From NCBI RefSeq assembly GCF_019399895.1, contig NC_091878.1, forward strand, positions 3,472,001 through 3,536,000: 64,000 bases of DNA, given 5' to 3'. The translations under genes and the position numbers were made by a program. A model generated the notes under the pieces. It saw only the letters and a list, made by a program, of their open reading frames with translations. It was not told the DNA's origin and searched no databases. Shown here piece after piece: positions 58,527 through 64,000 of this stretch. The stretch comes from Cardiocondyla obscurior (lineage: Eukaryota > Arthropoda > Insecta > Hymenoptera > Formicidae). Within the stretch, counting starts at the first letter, position 1, and every line of letters starts with the position of its first letter.

Positions 58527-61500
58527 TGATCCGCTTCCCGAAGTTCCTGCTGTGGGAACAATCGGCCTGAACGACGGAACTTAGATTGCGCGAGTAAGCT
58601 GATGTTACGGAAATTGAACTCCTGAAGAAGGATGCGTATCCTCGGCGAGCCGCGACCATGTAATCGACGTCGCGCGAATTTCGTGTTAATTAGAAGGGCA
58701 CCGTTAATGCTTTACAACAAATAGGGAATTAATTATAAAAGAGACAATGCGACCCAGTATCACTGAGCTCAATTAATAAATTTCTTAGCGTAAAAAGAAT
58801 TAAAATCTATTAATGCATCTTAACGTAATCGTCAATATTAAAATTGATCACATCATACATTAAAATTGATAAAATAAAATTAAATAAGCTGATCGAATAA
58901 AATTAATTAAAATGGATTTAATAAAATTGACCAGATATCTATTAATTTAGCTGTCTGCAAATTTTAATAATAGTTTTTAGTGGTTTCAAAGAAATTAGGA
59001 TAACACTCGCGCGATAAACTAAGGTAAAATTTACCGTATCCTCGAGCGTCGGTCGTTTCCGGCGAATCTTCTCGCCTTCCCGGCAATGACGACGTCCTTT
59101 AATTAGAATAGTCTAGGACAATTACATGGATTATACCGGCATCCGACGAAAAAGATTCGGGGTACACCGCAGAGGGTAAACTCTTCCCAGTTTCGCGTGA
59201 CTATTCCTCCAAAACGTTTTCAAAACTTTCCACACGAGTGTTTTAATCCGTCCGTTCTTTTGGAAATTTTAAAAAAATTATTCCAGCCTCCCACTTTGAT
59301 TTGTTATTTGCGCAAAATACTCGTCAAAGTCACACGCGGGTGAGAAAAATGGTCGTCGCTTCTTTTCGGGAATATTTGCGAAGTGGCGCAATACAAACGA
59401 ACGGACTGATAGAACGTCCCGCGTGATTTTAATAGAATTAAAAGGGGATTATTTAATCGCGTTCCGAGCAGGCTCAAAAACAACAAACGCGCGATACGCG
59501 CGGGCGTTTGTTACGTCGGCAAAAACGTTTTGCAAAATTTTGCTCCGGTTTTTGCCACGTCTACGTTATGTTTTCCATCAGGCGTGGACCAAAACTAGCG
59601 GACGGAATTCATTTCGCCGCGGCAGCACAATCCCAAACTTACTAAAACTTGTCTTTTTCCGGTGGATTAATTTTAGGCAATGCTGGCATTCGTAACTCGC
59701 GAGACGAAATGCGCATTAACATAACTCCGCGAGTCTCCGTTGCGCCGTAAAGTGCACTCGCAATCTAGTAAGCCAAGTAGGAGGATAGAACGGGCCCGCC
59801 TTTTCGCCCGTGATTTCCTTATTTTGCTCGCCGGGCGTTTCACGTCCGTCGAGTAAACTTCTAATTAATCTTAGTTGATAAAATAATGAAGCTGTATTGA
59901 TGCGCGCGCGTTGACCGCCGGAAATACCTGTAGATGCGCCTTTGACGATGAGGCGGGCCGCGTCGTTAATTAATTTTACGCCGGCGAAGACTGCTTTTAT
60001 GGACCACCGGGATTTACCGCAAGATGCCCGAGGAGACAACGCGATATGAGAAATAAAGATTAAATATCCTCAAATATTATTCTCTTCGGCAAAGATTGCG
60101 ACGGGGGATCGGGAAGATTTATTCTGAAAATATTGAAAATTGAGAAAATATATTTCAAAAATAAAAACCGCGTAAAAATGTAACAATAAATAATTTTAAA
60201 CCGAAGGCTTCTGCTCGGCAAAAATTTTATTTTCGAGCTAATTGTAATTTATATACCGAGTAATCTCGCATTAATTAATTTACTTCTGTATCTTTAAAAT
60301 CCGTGCTTCGGCGATGTTATAAAGAAACTATACGCAAAAACGTTTTTGTATAGCGGCACAAATGCGCGAAATAAAATACAATGCGTCACAGGATGCGAGT
60401 AAGAATGAGCAACTGCAAAGGACAAAACGCGTGAGAAAACAGGAAAAGGGGGAAAGAGAATTCGAGGCGGGAGAGTTGGCCGGCGCGACGGGAAACAGTA
60501 AAAATTTGCATCACAATCGTGGATAGAAATAATTACGCGAGAAGCGCGAGCGCAAATGGAAGGGGTGGCGCAGATGCGAATGTGACTGCAAGAAAGGGGC
60601 TGGAAAGGCATGCGGGAGGAGAGATAGAGAGAAACGACTGGCCGGAAACACGACTAGAAATTCAGATACGAGGTACACCGAGAGGAGAGAAAAAAAGGCA
60701 AACGAGATTCTCAAAAGGGGCGAAGCCGAATCTCTCTGTTTATATAGAGCACGAAAAAATAAGAGAAAATGAAAGAGAGAGGAAAGTTCAGTATATCGCA
60801 TATGGAAAGTAGAAACTGCGACGCCCTGCTAGTAATTCGAGGTAGATGAATAAAAAAGAAAAAAAAAAGAAAAGAAAAGAAAACTGAACGTAAATTCAAG
60901 TACAAGTCTAATCAAAATTGCGACGGAATCATAAATTATTAATTGCAAAAAGTCATTAGATAGCAGTTGTAATATTTGGTCTATTTTTCATCGCCTACGT
61001 CATAATTAATGATTCGTTAATTATGCTCTTCTCATTCCACGCTAAATAATAATTATACTTATCTTGCACGACTATATCCGATTAATATCTCGCAACAAGA
61101 TGCATGTATATGTTGAATCTCAAATTATGTGTTATTATTCAAGAGTTATTATCCGCGAGATCCGCCGCGAGAATGTGCGGTGAGATAATGGTGACAGAAT
61201 GGGACCATTTAAACCAACTAAATGCACCCTGTCGCGTAATTATGTCTAATATCATTACAGAACAATATAAAATTAATCTCGGATAATTTTTCTCCGAATA
61301 CAAGGCGGGAATAATTTTTCTGCGCGATCGTCAAGAATATTTATAACCGCGAATCAAAAGATTCCAATTGGCGATGATTCTTTTAAAACAATTCGCAAAG
61401 ATTTTAATTTTTTTTTTTTATTTATTTAGTGGAGAATATTCGTGCTTTTACCGTTTTATAAATCGAGTTGTTTTTTTTTCTTTTTCGATATAAGATATCT

Positions 61501-63870
61501 AAACTTGGAGCTGAAGCTCTGACGGTTTCTTCCGAGCAACATTCTACATGCTCATTCCAATATCCGGCCGTGCGAAAATTCAAACCACCCGCCAACAGTA
61601 TGGCAGCGATAACGCGCGAAAGCCGATATCGCTCTGCGGCGAACCGTTCGCTCTGACCTGATATTATCATCGCCACATCGTGGTGCACGTGAAGTTTGTT
61701 TGATTTGTTTCGCGTTGGTGAAATTATCGGAATGCGTGCGACCGCGTATTGGTAGCGAAACGTGTCGATAAAGCGACACGTGCTACGTGATTAGTTCTGT
61801 CCCGCTATTGTGAGAACTAATGGAAAAAAAAAAAAAACAGCTCGGTCGACAGCCTGCAGTATTAATATTAACAAACTTACAAATTATTCATAGCAAACCG
61901 ATAAATAAATTCCACTCTTTTTTTCTTATTTATTTTTTTTTATTTTATTTTAATAATGCAGTCGTAATAAATTTTCGATAGCTAAATTATTTTTTAACTC
62001 CTCTAGGCGATGTAATTTTAAAAGCAGAGTTTAAAGATTCGTAGGTTTGACGAGTGTAAGATGGAAAGTTGTAAGAGCTCCGGGAATTTGAAAATTCTTA
62101 TAAATCCTGCGACCCTTCGCGCTCCGTCGCCCGGTCGAGTATAAAGTCCGGATAACATAGGAAGTTCGATAAAGACGTGTGACACGACGGATGACACGAC
62201 AAAATACGCATCAAGCGTGCATCGATATGCGTCAAATAGGCCGGCCGTATCTGAGAAATTAATGCTAGGCGTAATTCACTTTTATTTGACAACGGGACCG
62301 TTTGAAACACTTTTTCCAATACTGTTTTTACAGAGATCCTCCCGCGCAATCCAATTTGCCCGGTTGACAGAATAGCAATTTGGCGTGATATATCTATTTC
62401 ATAATATTCACGACACGGTTTTTCTGCGGCTGCGATAATTTAGTTTTGCACCGTTGGACTACAAAAAAGCCATCTCCGGCCGGCAAATAAAGCGCACGAC
62501 CCGTGGAATACAACAATGGCCGCGTCGCACAATGAAAACTGCCGTTTCTCTCCCTCGCCTCCTCCCTAAAACGTTCGACTTGCAAGAAGGACTCTGGACC
62601 GCAATTGCTTTCTGTATTTTAAAAACGTTGCGCGGCCCCGTGAAATAAAACGGCGCCAGGTAACGGCGGAATCAGAAATGTTAATCGGAGAGGTACGGAT
62701 TCGTTTCGCAATTTTTTATAATCCTCGCGACACGTCGCGACGTCGAAATTAATGCGAGATAAAAGGCGCGCGAGTCTATACGTTCTAAACTAGCGGGTCA
62801 CTTTTATGATCGCGATATTGGGTGCACTTTGCCTGGCACTTACAGCGGCGCCCCATTCGAGGGCATCCCGTGGAATTAACTGCACGGAGAAATCTTATTA
62901 AAATCTATATAGGAAGCGTGCGCGCGAACTCGCACACCGGCACTTCCGGGCGACATCAGAAAATGGTGGGTGTGGATAACCATAGGTGTTTTAATAGAAT
63001 TACGGTAAGTGGGACGGTACGGCATTACGCAGTCATGTGCGACTCGTCGCACTAATGGAGACCGCGAGCTCATAGTGACCCTAGAGAATAATGATCGGCA
63101 AGCGCTCTTGATGATTATTGATAAAATACAGGGTCCTGTCTCTAAAACGACTAGGGCAAAGAAAAAAAAAAAAATCATTAAACTCATCGTAAAACGAAAA
63201 AACTTGAACACGAAAATCATACAATTCTGCCTTTATCGCCGTTGAACTATCGAGAAATAAAATACTTGCCGTTAATTGGATGCAAAAAGAAATTAAAAAA
63301 AAAAAAAAAAAAAAATTTAAATTAAAAAATACATTCTAATTTTTCACAAATGTTAAGAAGGAAGTGATCCCACGCTCTTTTTCCACTCGCTAAGTTAATT
63401 TGCGAATATTTTTTCAGCCGCGGGATCAAAAGCACTCTCTTTAGATTACAAGTAAGTTGTCAAAGAGGACAGCGAAAACCTTTGAACTCTCCCCGCGAAT
63501 AGACGCGATTTGATACGAGCGGACAGAAGCGAGTAACGAGCGCATTGACAAAATATTTACCCTTGCCCCGGCGACGGAGGTACGAGGGGGTGGGCCGAGC
63601 GAGAAAAAAGCATTCCGATGCTCTGCTCGTATTTCAACGTAAACCGCCAGCACGTTTGATACGCAAATTCGCGTACTTTCAAATGCTCGGCGTATCGATC
63701 GGCGTCCTATCGAACTCCTTTGAGGGCGAACGGGGGTAAACGTCGGAAACTTTACGGGAATACGTTACTCCTCTTTTCCTCGCGCAAGCTTCCGCCGATA
63801 AAACCGGCTTACGCTAAACATTTCCGTTGAGGAATCATTTCGTTCTGCCGCCCTTTTTACGATCGCAGGG

Positions 63871-63906
63871 GATAGATAGATAGAAAGAGAAAGATAGAGA
63901 GAGAGA
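63871..63906. repeat. GATA/GA simple repeat
   Basis: GATA units grade into GAAA and GAGA tracts near the right edge. Confidence 0.85.
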
Positions 63907-64000
63907 AAAAAAAGGAAAGGGCGGAACGGAAAGATTAAAATCGCGGTCAATAATAGAAGCTGTGTCGATGGATCGTTGCGGAAAAAATAACTTGGCGCGA

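Larger units (their letters stand above)
53004..64000 (-). other. Syntrophin intron, at least 11 kb, continuing past the window
   Basis: I looked for PDZ (GLGISI-type carboxylate loop) and PH1 first-half signatures on the minus strand and found none, so the upstream exons should be to the right. The intron contains a C10 run near 53377, poly-A/T tracts, a GAC repeat (58496-58526), a GATA/GA simple repeat (63871-63906), and GC-rich patches without recognisable coding. Confidence 0.55.

Noticed and set aside
62844..62879. Possible 36 nt minus-strand micro-exon with good acceptor (CTCCGTGCAG) and donor (GTAAGT), perhaps an upstream syntrophin exon
   Set aside because: Joined to the 53003-52795 exon it gives a stop in the required phase, and its 12 residues match no syntrophin segment. 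Chance splice-site pairs of this kind are expected in 11 kb.
1..64000. Search for CRISPR arrays, operons, prophage or toxin-antitoxin type systems
   Set aside because: All strong genes are spliced eukaryotic genes. No regularly spaced repeats or bacterial gene organisation are present.

Overview
This is eukaryotic DNA, most likely from a hymenopteran insect and perhaps an ant. The sequence is AT-rich yet full of CpG, has short AT-rich introns in one gene and introns over 10 kb in another, and carries arthropod-type genes. The order-level assignment is inference. I see no bacterial operon, CRISPR array, rRNA or tRNA gene, or intact autonomous transposon.

Region 1-4057 has no recognisable coding exon. 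It is probably upstream intron or 5' flank of the first gene, and holds a 3 x 32 bp minisatellite and several homopolymer tracts. Region 4058-11932 (+) holds the 3' part (16 exons, 1,112 codons, 5' end missing) of an unconventional myosin. I identify it as Dachs, the class XX myosin of the Fat/Dachsous-Hippo and planar-polarity pathway. Its nucleotide pocket is altered, it has one textbook IQ motif interrupted by a GC-AG intron, a proline-rich SH3-ligand motif, and a C-terminal SH3-like domain.

Region 11933-24094 separates two convergent genes. It carries dachs polyadenylation signals, an isolated GC-rich patch near 15.5 kb, a likely mariner-type MITE (18479-18745, TA-flanked terminal inverted repeats), and probably the 3' UTR of the second gene.

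Region 24095 to beyond 64000 (-) is the C-terminal part of an alpha/beta-type syntrophin (Drosophila Syn1 type). Five exons encode the end of the split PH1 domain, all of PH2 and the syntrophin-unique C-terminus. The PDZ exons lie beyond the right edge. The introns are about 14.1 kb, 12.5 kb and at least 11 kb.

Inside the 14.1 kb syntrophin intron, on the + strand, is a GC-rich promoter-like block followed by spliced exon candidates (30432-30758 and 30877-30920), preceded by a pre-miRNA-like hairpin (30055-30123). This is the best candidate for an undescribed transcription unit here. It may be an antisense gene start or a non-coding RNA. The remaining intronic DNA contains microsatellites and several G-quadruplex motifs but no exon I can support. 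The two genes both encode proteins of the cell cortex (a myosin-like scaffold and a dystrophin-complex adaptor). I see no evidence that they act together beyond being tail-to-tail neighbours.
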